Positions 53,681-62,216 of a DNA stretch of 64,000 bases are shown piece after piece. The stretch spans positions 372,001 through 436,000 of the forward strand of contig NZ_FNYZ01000001.1 in assembly GCF_900109095.1 (NCBI RefSeq). Direction: 5' to 3'. The position numbers and the translations under genes are program-made. The stretch is from Sphingobium sp. AP50 (GTDB taxonomy: Bacteria; Pseudomonadota; Alphaproteobacteria; Sphingomonadales; Sphingomonadaceae). The notes under the pieces were generated by a model that saw only the letters and a program-made list of their open reading frames with translations, did no database searches and was not told where the DNA came from. Every line of letters begins with the position of its first letter. Position 1 is the stretch's first letter.

Positions 53681-56482
53681 TCAGAAGCTGGCGGAAATGC
53701 CGAACTTCGCGGTCCAGTTATATTCCTCATATTGCAGCAGTTCCTTGCTGCCATTGTAGTTCTGATAAGCGAAATATTTGGCGTTGTTGACGTTTACCCA
53801 GTCGGCGAACAGGCGCACGCCCGGCAGGATCTTGTACTTCGCGCTCAGGTCGAGCTGGAAGTGATTGTCGACGATCCGGTCGGTCTGAACGCTGTCGCCC
53901 ACTTCATCCAGATATTTGCTGCGATAGGTGCCCGCCGCACGCAGCGAGAGGCCACCCTTTTCATAGCCCAGCACGGCATTGGCAGTATGTTTCGACGCAT
54001 TGGGCAGGCCGATCGTGCGGATATAGGCGTTGTCGTCGTCGTCATAGCTGGTGATCTTCGCCTTGGCGTCGGTGTAGGTGTAGTTGAGGTTCACCAGCAG
54101 GCCGTCGAGCGGAGCGGGCAGGAAGCTCAGCACCTGGCTGAAGGACAGTTCAACGCCCTTCACCTTGGCCGTGTCGCCGTTCACATAATAGACCGCTTCG
54201 CTATAATCGATGCCGTTATAGCTGCCGTCGTTAAAGTCGCGGATCGCGGTCGTGTAATCCTTGATCGACTTGTAGAACAGGCCGGCGGTCAGCGCGCCAT
54301 TTTTGCTGAAATACCATTCGGCCGACGCATCGAAGTTCCAGGCGCGATAGGGTTTCAGGTCCGGGTTGCCGAATTCGGCGGCATAATCCTCGTCCAGGAT
54401 GAAGCGCGGGGCGAGCTGCGACAGCTTGGGGCGGACCAGGCTCTTATAGCCCGCGGCACGGAACACCACGCCCTGGCTCGGTTCGAAGCGCGCGGTCAGG
54501 CTCGGCAGCCAGTCGGTATAGTTTTTGGTGAAGACATTGGGCGTGGAGATCACGCCAGTCGCTTCGCCCTCTTCGTCCAGCTCATATTCGGTCACATTGC
54601 CGCGCAGCACGTTGCGGGTCTGTTCCATGCGGACGCCGCCGACCAGGCGGACCTTTTCGCTGTCCCAACGGCCGAGCAGGTAGCTGGCCAGGATATCTTC
54701 CTTCGCGCTGTAATCCTGCGCCGCCGATTCATAGGCGCTGGTGATGGGGTCGAGTTCGAACTCACCGATATTGTCATAGAAATAGTCGGTGGCTGCGCCC
54801 TTGCCCGGCATCGCGCCCAGATCGGCGAGGCGATAGGTCTGGTCGCCCAGCACATCGGCCAGCGAGAGGTCGCCGTCGCCATAATAGTTCATGTTGAAAT
54901 TATAGCTCTTCTTGCGGAAGCGCGCCTTCATGCCCGCCTGTACGGTGAAGGTGCCATTGTCCGCGGCGAAAGCGCGGGAAATGTCGCCCTTCAGCGCATA
55001 TTCGCGGTCGCGCGAGTCCGACAAAGCTGTCTGTTCGACGCGGTTGAAGCTATATTCCGACGGATCGTTGAACAGGTCGGCGCCGCTGGTCACCTGGAAG
55101 GTCGGGACGCGCGGATCGGAATAGTTGAAGCCGACATCGACGCCATCACCGTCGAAGCGGGCGCGCCAGCGGATCGGATCGATCGATCCCTTTTCCTTCT
55201 CGGTCGATTCCGACCAGCTACCCGAATAGGTGAGCTTCCACGGGCCGGTTTCGGTCGTGCCGCCCAGCACGATCGACTTGATGCGCTGACGCTCGAAACG
55301 ATCCTTCAGGTCGCGGCGCACTTCGATGCGGCCGTCCTCGTCGGTGAAGTTCGCGCTGTCCGCATCGCCCGATGCCGGCTCTTCGTCCATGACGAAGGTC
55401 AGGCGGCGGCGATATTCATGGTCGTCAAACTGGTTATAGATGCTGCGCAGATAGAGCTTGGTCGTGTCGGACGGCTTCCAGTCGAGGTTCAGCGTCGCGC
55501 CGATGCGCTTGCGGGTCACGTCATAGTCGCGATATTCCAGCGTCTCGGCATAATCGATGCCATCATCGCTGGTGGTCCAGTCCGACGCTTCGATATTGTC
55601 GGTTTCGAACTTGCGCTTGTAATAGCTGACGCCGCCCGAAACGCCGAAATTGTCCGTGACGCGGGTGGCGAAGTCGAAGCTGCCCTTGGGCGTTACCGCA
55701 TCGGCATAGTCGTTATAGCTGCCTTCCAGCTTGACCGAATACAGGTCCTTCTTGCGGTCGAACGCGCTGGTGGTGTTGATTTCGATCGAGGCGCCGATCG
55801 TGTCGGCGTCCATGTCCGGCGTCAGCGACTTCTTCACTTCGATCGATTCGATCAGTTCGGAAGGCACCACGTCCAGCGCGACCGAGCGGACGTCGCTTTC
55901 CGGCGCGGGCAGGCGCGCGCCGTTGACCGACGCGGCGTTGAGTTCGGGGTCAAGACCACGAACCGACACGAAGCGCCCTTCGCCCTGATCGTTCATGATG
56001 TTGACGCCGGGCAGGCGGCGCAGCGATTCGGCGACATTCTGGTCGGGGAACTGACCGATGGCGTCGCGGGTCAGCACGCTTTCCACGCCGTCGGCGGCGC
56101 GCTGGCGGGACAGGGCCGACGCCTGGTTGGCGACCTGACCGACGACGATGATCGACGCATCGACATTGGAACCGATGCGAATGTCGGCATCGACATCGCC
56201 AGTCGCGGGCACGACCACCGTGGTACGGACGGGATCGGCGCCGGTGTAGCGCGCTTCGATCGTGTAGGTGCCGGGCGCGACTTCGGGGAAGCGATAGCTG
56301 CCGTCACGGCCAGCTTCGGCGACGCGGCCATTTTCGACGATGCGCAACTGGGTCGACTGGAGCGCGCGGGTGCCGGTGCCGTCCGACACGGTGCCGGTGA
56401 TGGTGCCGGCGAAAGCGGCAGCCGGTGCGGCGAGGGCAAGAATGATGGCGGCGCGGCTCGCGCCACGGAGAAGATGGTTCAT
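53681..56482 (-). CDS. TonB-dependent receptor of the phytate/phosphoester locus
   Basis: 933-residue outer-membrane receptor. Signal peptide MNHLLRGASRAAIILALAAPAAAFA; a carboxypeptidase-regulatory-like domain (about 28-105); the plug (RDAIGQFPDQNVAESLRRLPGVNIMNDQGEGRFVSVRGLDPELN, about 137-183); and a beta-barrel ending in Phe (AKFGISASF), as required for insertion. The genomic context suggests import of phytate or its breakdown products across the outer membrane, an inference. Energised by TonB-ExbBD. First gene after the Pho box. Confidence 0.94.
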   Translation of the reverse strand: MNHLLRGASRAAIILALAAPAAAFAGTITGTVSDGTGTRALQSTQLRIVENGRVAEAGRDGSYRFPEVAPGTYTIEARYTGADPVRTTVVVPATGDVDADIRIGSNVDASIIVVGQVANQASALSRQRAADGVESVLTRDAIGQFPDQNVAESLRRLPGVNIMNDQGEGRFVSVRGLDPELNAASVNGARLPAPESDVRSVALDVVPSELIESIEVKKSLTPDMDADTIGASIEINTTSAFDRKKDLYSVKLEGSYNDYADAVTPKGSFDFATRVTDNFGVSGGVSYYKRKFETDNIEASDWTTSDDGIDYAETLEYRDYDVTRKRIGATLNLDWKPSDTTKLYLRSIYNQFDDHEYRRRLTFVMDEEPASGDADSANFTDEDGRIEVRRDLKDRFERQRIKSIVLGGTTETGPWKLTYSGSWSESTEKEKGSIDPIRWRARFDGDGVDVGFNYSDPRVPTFQVTSGADLFNDPSEYSFNRVEQTALSDSRDREYALKGDISRAFAADNGTFTVQAGMKARFRKKSYNFNMNYYGDGDLSLADVLGDQTYRLADLGAMPGKGAATDYFYDNIGEFELDPITSAYESAAQDYSAKEDILASYLLGRWDSEKVRLVGGVRMEQTRNVLRGNVTEYELDEEGEATGVISTPNVFTKNYTDWLPSLTARFEPSQGVVFRAAGYKSLVRPKLSQLAPRFILDEDYAAEFGNPDLKPYRAWNFDASAEWYFSKNGALTAGLFYKSIKDYTTAIRDFNDGSYNGIDYSEAVYYVNGDTAKVKGVELSFSQVLSFLPAPLDGLLVNLNYTYTDAKAKITSYDDDDNAYIRTIGLPNASKHTANAVLGYEKGGLSLRAAGTYRSKYLDEVGDSVQTDRIVDNHFQLDLSAKYKILPGVRLFADWVNVNNAKYFAYQNYNGSKELLQYEEYNWTAKFGISASF

Positions 56483-56580
56483 GCTGGAATCTCCCTGTCC
56501 GTGGCGATGCGGGATTGTCCGCTCACCGATCGGTCGAGCCGCCCATTGGGAGATTTATGTTACATCTTGATTGGAGACTC

Positions 56581-56598
56581 GTGACAGTTTGATGAAGC
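56581..56598 (-). promoter_or_regulatory. Candidate Pho box before the receptor gene
   Basis: On the minus strand GCTTCATCAAACTGTCAC matches 15 of 18 positions of the E. coli Pho box (CTKTCATAWAWCTGTCAY), about 100 bases upstream of the receptor ATG. It suggests PhoB-controlled induction under phosphate limitation. Confidence 0.6.
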
Positions 56599-56651
56599 TG
56601 CCCTGCCATTGTCACAATGTTCGGGATCGTTGCGATCCCGTCACAGGCCTC

Positions 56652-56816
56652 TCATCGATCGGTGTTGAGATAGGCGGCTACAGCCTCCACGCTATCACCG
56701 ACAATATCGACCGCCTCTTCCAGTTCCTCGGGGTCGACCCTGAAACGACCGGTCCAATAGAGGACCGCCGCTTCGCTATCCAGCATGACGCGGCCGGCAT
56801 CCTGATCGTCAGTCAT
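56652..56816 (-). CDS. DUF3606 small protein
   Basis: 54 residues. AVLYWTGRFRVDPEELEEAVDIVGDSVEAVAAYL is the DUF3606 pattern (short helix pair with YWT/RF and VG motifs). AGGAGG lies 7 bases before the ATG at 56816, a strong support. Function unknown. It lies downstream of the OPT gene on the same strand. Confidence 0.82.
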   Translation of the reverse strand: MTDDQDAGRVMLDSEAAVLYWTGRFRVDPEELEEAVDIVGDSVEAVAAYLNTDR

Positions 56817-56879
56817 GGCGTTCCTCCTGTCCGGCTGGACGGAAGGAACGCACAAAAGCCTCTATTTTTCCGCTTCCCT

Positions 56880-58841
56880 TTAGGACAGGGGACTGCTCGC
56901 CCAATTTTTGAGCTTCGCATAAAGCGCGGCGATTACCCCGGCAAAGACCAGGATGGCGAGCGGCACCGCCCAATGGCTTTCGCCGACCAGCGCCAGCGGC
57001 GCATCGCTGTCGGTGCTGGCGACGATACCGGCGAAGGCGACGCCGAACAGGCTTTCGCCCACGATGAAGCCGGTCGCCATCAGGACGCCCATGCGCTCGG
57101 CGAACTCCGGATTGCTCTGACGCAGCGCCCAGCGATTATAGACATGGCCGATCAGCGCGCCGACCGGGATCAGCAGCGTCAGCGCCATCGGCAGATAGAT
57201 GCCCATGCCGACCGCGAGCGGCGGCAGGCGCAGCTTGCCGGCCTTGCCCAGCAATTCGTCGATCGCGATCACCACCACGCCGATGCCTGCACCGATGCCG
57301 ATCAGGCCCCAGTCCAGATCGCCGCCCAGCACGCCCTTGGCCAGTGCGGAAATCAACGCGGCCTGCGGTGCGGGCAGGGCGTTGGGTCCGGCGCCGGGCG
57401 CGCCGGCAAAGCCGAAGGCGCTGTTCAGCAGGTCCAGCACCGGCGGGATGACCAGCGCGCCGAAGATGACGCCCAGCACCAGAGCGACCTGCTGCTTCCA
57501 CGGCGTCGCTCCGACCAGTTGGCCGGTCTTGAGGTCTTGCAGATTATCGTTGGAAATGGTGGCGATGCCAAAGACGATCGCGGTGGTGAACAGCGCATAG
57601 GCGATCAGCGCCTGGGTCTGGCCCGGATCGCCGCCCGATCCATAGATCGCCGCCAGCAGCAGCGACGCACCCAGCACGGCCAGAATGCCGACGCCCGAAA
57701 TCGGGCTGTTCGATGCGCCGATCAGACCTGCCATATAGCCGCAGACCGATGCGATCACGATGCCCGCCACCAGCACATAGGCCAGCGTCAGGCCGATCAC
57801 CGGGATCGGATTGGCCGCGATCGGCCCACCCTGCGCAAAGATCCACAGCAGCACGCCGATCGGCAGCAGGGCGGCGAGGATGGTGCCGCCGACGATGGAA
57901 ATGGGCAGGTCGCGCTCGCTGATATCGAGGTCGGCGGCATTGCCCGTCTTGCGCTTCGCATTGGCAGCCAGAGCGGAGCGGATGCCGCTGACAATGGGCC
58001 CGAGAATCTTGAGCAGGGTCCAGATCGCTGCCACGCCGATCGTGCCCGCGCCGATGAAGCGTGCCTTCATGCGGAAGGCGGTGCCGACGATATCGGAAAG
58101 CTCCGCGCCAGCGGGCAGCGGTGCGGTGAGATAGGGGACAAGGCCGGTCCAGCTGATCAGCAGGCCGATGAACATGGCGACACCCACCGACAGGCCGACC
58201 AGATGGCCGACGCCGATCAGCGCCATGGAGAAACTGGTCGATACCGACGTCGCGCCCGCGCCGAACTTGAAGAAGGTCGCCGCTTCCTCCGCGATGATCT
58301 TGGTCTTGGCGACGATCGAGAAGCTGGCGGCGGCCACGGCGCTGGCGACGATCGCGGCCAGACCGCGCTTATTTTCTTCCAGCCCCTCGCGCGAACCCGC
58401 GCCGACCTTCAGCACTTCGGCCGCCGCGACGCCTTCGGGATAGGGCAGGTCGGACCCGGTAACGAGCGCGCGGCGCAGCGGCACCGAATACATGACCCCC
58501 AATATGCCGCCGGTCGCGATGGTGAAGGCGGACAGCCAATAGGGGAAGCCCTGCCACCAGCCGATGATGACGAGGCCCGGCAGCACGAAGATGATGGCGG
58601 ACAGCGTGCCGGCGGCCGAAGCGATCGTCTGGACGATATTGTTTTCCAGGATCGTGCCGGTCGCAAACAGGCGCAGCACCGCCATGGAGATGACCGCGGC
58701 GGGGATCGACGTAGCAAAGGTCAGGCCGATCTTCAGGCCCAGATAGACGTTCGCCGCCGTGAAGACGAGGGTGATGAGCGCGCCGAGTATGACCCCGCGC
58801 AGCGTCAGTTCGGCCATTGGCTGGCCGCCTGCTTTGGTCAT
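56880..58841 (-). CDS. OPT-family oligopeptide transporter
   Basis: 653-residue inner-membrane transporter with about 14-16 helices. The start AELTLRGVILGALITLVFTAANVYLGLKIGLTFATSIPAAVISMAVLR is the proteobacterial OPT signature. Later YPEGVAAAEVLKVG, SGVGILAVLGASLLLAAI and the C-terminal ATGFIVGESLFGVAFAG. Takes up di/oligopeptides with protons; metal chelates are an alternative substrate. GTG 58847 and ATG 58841 are both possible starts; AAGG stands 5 bases before the ATG. Confidence 0.92.
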   Translation of the reverse strand: MTKAGGQPMAELTLRGVILGALITLVFTAANVYLGLKIGLTFATSIPAAVISMAVLRLFATGTILENNIVQTIASAAGTLSAIIFVLPGLVIIGWWQGFPYWLSAFTIATGGILGVMYSVPLRRALVTGSDLPYPEGVAAAEVLKVGAGSREGLEENKRGLAAIVASAVAAASFSIVAKTKIIAEEAATFFKFGAGATSVSTSFSMALIGVGHLVGLSVGVAMFIGLLISWTGLVPYLTAPLPAGAELSDIVGTAFRMKARFIGAGTIGVAAIWTLLKILGPIVSGIRSALAANAKRKTGNAADLDISERDLPISIVGGTILAALLPIGVLLWIFAQGGPIAANPIPVIGLTLAYVLVAGIVIASVCGYMAGLIGASNSPISGVGILAVLGASLLLAAIYGSGGDPGQTQALIAYALFTTAIVFGIATISNDNLQDLKTGQLVGATPWKQQVALVLGVIFGALVIPPVLDLLNSAFGFAGAPGAGPNALPAPQAALISALAKGVLGGDLDWGLIGIGAGIGVVVIAIDELLGKAGKLRLPPLAVGMGIYLPMALTLLIPVGALIGHVYNRWALRQSNPEFAERMGVLMATGFIVGESLFGVAFAGIVASTDSDAPLALVGESHWAVPLAILVFAGVIAALYAKLKNWASSPLS

Positions 58842-58926
58842 TGTCACCTTTCGTCCCCTTGCCTTTATGCGTCTGTCGATCGGCTGGTAATAATGTTGCT
58901 TTACCGTGGATCAATCGGAAAGTGCA

Positions 58927-59691
58927 TCAGGACCGGCTTTCCGGTCCGCCACGGGGCGGGGCGACCCGGTCAAGCCAGGCGTCGACCAGATAGGTCCAGC
59001 GCTGATAGCCGCGCGCATTCATATGCAATCCATCTGGGCGAAACAGCGATGCGTCGGGCAATCCATCCGGCGCCAGCAGCACGCTGCCGACATCCAGATA
59101 GACGAAACCGCCATCCTTGGCCCGGCTCGCGACGGCGGCGTTCACCTGCGCCATTTTGGGGCGCATCGTCCAGCGGATCGGGCTGGGCTTCAGGGACATG
59201 AAGGCGATTGGCGCACGCGGATAATCGGCGCGCAACTTCTTGAGCAGGGTCAATATGTCGCGCGCCACGACCTCCGGCGCGGTGCCGGCCGCCAGATCAT
59301 TCTCGCCGACATAGACGATCACCGAACGCGGCGGCACCGGCGGCAGCAGGCGCTTGTAATAATGGAGCACATGCGCCGTGGTCGCGCCGCCAAAGCCGCG
59401 ATTGACCGTGCCGATATCATGAAAGCTGCCCGCTATGTCCCACAGGCGGATGCTGGAACTGCCCAGGAACAGCGTGGCATCGCGCACCGGCGGCCCGGCG
59501 CTGTTCGCTTTCGCAAAAGCCTCGATCTCGTTGGAGAAGGGAAAGACCGGGTCGGCATTAGGCAGCGCTGCGGGTTTCTGCGGCGGCGGCACGGTCGCCG
59601 CCGTCAGCAGCAGCGCCGCAGCCGCCACGCACCATGAAGGCGCGCGAACCGGCTTAATGGCGGTGGAGCGGGCGCAGGCGATATTTGCCAT
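58927..59691 (-). CDS. SGNH/GDSL-family hydrolase, exported
   Basis: 254 residues. A hydrophobic N-terminal region (WCVAAAALLLTAATVP) is a likely export signal. SGNH blocks: TLFLGSSSIRLWD (catalytic Ser in GSSS), NRGFGGATTAHVLHYYKRLL (Gly block), IVYVGENDLA (Asn block), and FRPDGLHMNARGYQRW (Asp-x-x-His). An esterase or lipase acting on a cell-wall or lipid acyl group is likely; substrate unknown. The 5' end overlaps hspQ by 38 bases; ATGs at 59691 and 59697 are both possible. Confidence 0.85.
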   Translation of the reverse strand: MANIACARSTAIKPVRAPSWCVAAAALLLTAATVPPPQKPAALPNADPVFPFSNEIEAFAKANSAGPPVRDATLFLGSSSIRLWDIAGSFHDIGTVNRGFGGATTAHVLHYYKRLLPPVPPRSVIVYVGENDLAAGTAPEVVARDILTLLKKLRADYPRAPIAFMSLKPSPIRWTMRPKMAQVNAAVASRAKDGGFVYLDVGSVLLAPDGLPDASLFRPDGLHMNARGYQRWTYLVDAWLDRVAPPRGGPESRS

Positions 59692-60025
59692 CCGCATAGC
59701 TGCCGAACATGCCGGTGATGGCGGGGTGATCGACCGGCTCGTCGCTGTCGTCCGCCACCAGATTCTGCTGGCTGACATAGGCGACATAGCTGGATTCGCC
59801 ATTTTCGGCGAGCAGGTGGTAAAAGGGCTGATGCTTGTCGGGCCGCGCGGTTTCCGGAATCGCTTCATACCATTCCTCGCTATTGGCGAAGACCGGGTCG
59901 ATATCGAACACGACGCCACGGAAACCGAACATGCGATGCTGCACCACATCGCCGATACTGAAGCGGGCGTGGACGATCGGCGGGGCGCTGACGCCAGCGC
60001 CAAAAATCTGAATCGTATCTTTCAT
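59654..60025 (-). CDS. hspQ: Heat shock protein HspQ (YccV-like)
   Basis: 123 residues. HspQ affects Lon-dependent proteolysis; the fold was first noted for binding hemimethylated DNA. Signatures: IGDVVQHRMFGFRGVVFDIDPVFANSEEWYEAIP and RPDKHQPFYHLLAENGESSYVAYVSQQNLVADDS. An N-terminal extension of about 20 residues precedes the domain. It overlaps the SGNH hydrolase gene, so they are co-transcribed. Confidence 0.92.
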   Translation of the reverse strand: MKDTIQIFGAGVSAPPIVHARFSIGDVVQHRMFGFRGVVFDIDPVFANSEEWYEAIPETARPDKHQPFYHLLAENGESSYVAYVSQQNLVADDSDEPVDHPAITGMFGSYADGKYRLRPLHRH

Positions 60026-60159
60026 GACACCAATTTAGGACGCTGTTGGGCGGACACAAGAAAAATACCGGAAAGACCGCTTGGCAAGTGCGAATTCATT
60101 CGCTAATGGCCGCCCCTCGACCGGGAATGCAGGGCTTTACGGCTTGCGGAACCTTCTGC

Positions 60160-60249
<90 letters not shown>

Positions 60250-60341
60250 TTTATTTGCACGCTATCGCTTGCAATGATTTTCTTTTTTGGGGTTATCGAG
60301 CGCTTGACGGCTACAAATGCGTCAAGCGAGGGTGTCGCTGA

Positions 60342-61937
60342 TTACCTGTCAGTGATCGTCGCCCAGTCGAGATCGAACCGTGCCAGATATTTGCGCAGCC
60401 GATCGGCGTCATTCGTCTTGGCCTTGCGCGCTCGCGAGGCAGAGAAGAGCGTGCGTCCTGCTTCCGACAGGGAGCGGCTTGCCTGGCAGACGCGAATAGT
60501 CTCGGCCAGTTGTACGCGATCGAACGGGTCGATTTCAGCCAGCGCTTCTGTATCAAGCAGCGTGGCCAGCAGGCCTGCGCCATCGTCTGTTTGGCCCGAC
60601 CAAAGGCGTCTTAGCCGGCCGATTTCCATGTCCACGCAATCGAGGTCGATGCGGCCTTTGGGCGAGAGCGTTGCCATGCGGGTGATGCTGGCGGCGAGGT
60701 CACGGAAATTGCCGGGCCAGGAGGCTTCGGGCGACATGGCGAAGGACAGATAGCGTTGCCGGGCTTCCTTGTTAAAGCTGGCCCGATCGCCTTCCCGCTC
60801 GGCAAAGCGATCCAGTTCATAGTCGAGATTGGGTTCGATATCCTCGCGCCGGCTCGCAAGGCCGGGCAGGGTAAAGGTCCACAGGTTGAGGCGCGCATAA
60901 AGATCGTCGCGGAACGCGCCTGCGGCGACCGCCGCGCCAAGATCGCGGTTGGTCCCGGCCAGCAACTGGAAATCCGATGCGGCTTCCTTGTCCGCGCCCA
61001 CGGGCAGGAAGCGCTTGTCCTCGATCGCGCGCAGGATCATCGCCTGTTCGTCTAGGCCCAGTTCGCCGATCTCGTCCAGAAACAACATGCCCTTGTCGGC
61101 GGTGCGGAGCAGGCCGGGGCGATCGGCGGCGGCGCCGGTGAAGGCGCCCTTGCGATGGCCGAACAGGGCCGACATCGCGCTGTCGCCCTTCAGAGTCGCG
61201 CAGTTCACCTCCACGAAGGGGCCGCTGATCTGATGCTTGAGGCGCTTATATTCATAGATGCGGCGGGCGAGCAGGCTCTTGCCGGCGCCGGTCGGCCCCA
61301 TCAGCAGCATCGGCGCGCGGGAGCGCAGCGCGACCTGTTCGATCTCGTCGATCATGTGGTTGAAGGCGGGGTTGCGTGTCTCGATCCCGGATTTGAGGAA
61401 GGAGGTGCTCTCCGCGCTGGCGGCGGCAAAGCGCGTCGCGATACTGTCATAGCGCGACAGGTCGAGGTCGATCGTCGTCCATGTGCCGGGCCCGCCCGCC
61501 TGGCCGCCGCGCGCGGGCTGGGTCTGGAGCAGGCGCCCGGGCAGGTAGCGCGCTTCGGTCAGCAGAAACCAGCATATTTGCGCGACATGGGTGCCGGTGG
61601 TGATGTGGATCAGATAATCCTCCACCTCCGGATCGAAGGGTTCGGCGCGCGCGAAGTCCAGCAGCTTTCCATAGACTTCCTCGAAATCCCAGGGATTGTC
61701 GAAGTCCAGCGTGCGGCGATCGACACGGGTTTCGGGCGATACCGAGGCGATATCCTCTGCAATATATTCGGCAAGGCGGCCATGGGCCGTGCCGTGGAGC
61801 AGGATCAGCCGGTCGACCCGCAGATCTTCATGCATGGTGAGGCCGACGGTGGGGCGCCACTTGTTCCAGCGCGACGGCCCGAAAGCGCCGGCGTCGAGGG
61901 TGGAGCCGAGGAAGCCGATGACGGTAAGCGGTTTCAT
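60342..61937 (-). CDS. rtcR: RtcR, sigma-54-dependent activator of RNA repair
   Basis: 531 residues: an N-terminal CARF-type sensor (about 1-175; VIGFLGSTLDAGAFGPSRWNKWRPTVGL), reported in other bacteria to sense RNA fragments with 2',3'-cyclic phosphate ends; a AAA+ domain with Walker A GPTGAGKS (214-221), the sigma-54-contacting loop GAFTGA (264-269) and Walker B MLFLDEIGEL; and a C-terminal helix-turn-helix (TIRVCQASRSLSEAGRTLFSASRARK). It controls rtcB/rtcA, divergently transcribed. Its ribosome site lies in a 16-bp palindrome. Confidence 0.96.
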   Translation of the reverse strand: MKPLTVIGFLGSTLDAGAFGPSRWNKWRPTVGLTMHEDLRVDRLILLHGTAHGRLAEYIAEDIASVSPETRVDRRTLDFDNPWDFEEVYGKLLDFARAEPFDPEVEDYLIHITTGTHVAQICWFLLTEARYLPGRLLQTQPARGGQAGGPGTWTTIDLDLSRYDSIATRFAAASAESTSFLKSGIETRNPAFNHMIDEIEQVALRSRAPMLLMGPTGAGKSLLARRIYEYKRLKHQISGPFVEVNCATLKGDSAMSALFGHRKGAFTGAAADRPGLLRTADKGMLFLDEIGELGLDEQAMILRAIEDKRFLPVGADKEAASDFQLLAGTNRDLGAAVAAGAFRDDLYARLNLWTFTLPGLASRREDIEPNLDYELDRFAEREGDRASFNKEARQRYLSFAMSPEASWPGNFRDLAASITRMATLSPKGRIDLDCVDMEIGRLRRLWSGQTDDGAGLLATLLDTEALAEIDPFDRVQLAETIRVCQASRSLSEAGRTLFSASRARKAKTNDADRLRKYLARFDLDWATITDR

Positions 61938-61940
61938 GGC

Positions 61941-62071
61941 TTATCCTATAGGATAAAATATGATCTTTATCGATATGAAAATTCTAGTCCAGTGCTGAAG
62001 GAGGAGGAGGCGAAATTTTATGAATTTGGAAAAGATTCATTTAATATCATATATTTGAATGAATGTTGATT
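61941..62071. promoter_or_regulatory. AT-rich divergent rtcR-rtcB control region
   Basis: Much more AT-rich than the surroundings. It holds a perfect palindrome TTATCCTATAGGATAA (61941-61956) covering the rtcR ribosome site, an inverted pair GATAAA (61952) / TTTATC (61966), and repeated ATTCAT/ATGAAT elements between 62020 and 62065. These are candidates for RtcR binding sites upstream of the sigma-54 promoter and for rtcR autoregulation. Confidence 0.6.
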
Positions 62072-62087
62072 GACGCCAGCGCACGGT

Positions 62088-62103
62088 TGGCACGCCTCGT
62101 GCT
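62088..62103 (+). promoter_or_regulatory. Sigma-54 promoter of rtcB
   Basis: TGGCAC (62088-62093), 5-base spacer, GTGCT (62099-62103). This is the -24/-12 layout (TGGCAC-N5-TTGCW) with one mismatch in the -12 element. It lies about 115 bases before rtcB and is consistent with RtcR activation. Confidence 0.75.
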
Positions 62104-62155
62104 AATATATTCCCGTCGATCGTGGCGGATTACGCGATCGGCGCGCGGAAGAGAG

Positions 62156-62183
62156 GGAGCGGCCGGAATGGGCCGGTCGCTCC
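62156..62183 (+). ncRNA. Leader hairpin of rtcB mRNA
   Basis: GGAGCGGCCGG (62156-62166), 6-base loop, CCGGTCGCTCC (62173-62183), 11-bp with one G-U, in the predicted 5' untranslated region and 33 bases before the ATG. It may affect message stability or translation. It matches no known riboswitch that I can name. Confidence 0.4.
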
Positions 62184-62216
62184 TGAAATAAGCCGCTGAC
62201 GATATTGGAATGAGCG

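Noticed and set aside
53732-56584. 950-codon frame antisense to the TonB receptor
   Set aside because: No recognisable motif, biased composition, and the sense gene is a complete receptor ending in Phe.
56571-59201. 876-codon frame antisense to the OPT transporter
   Set aside because: Composition is dominated by Asp, Gln, His and Arg with no domain; the sense strand is a normal membrane protein.
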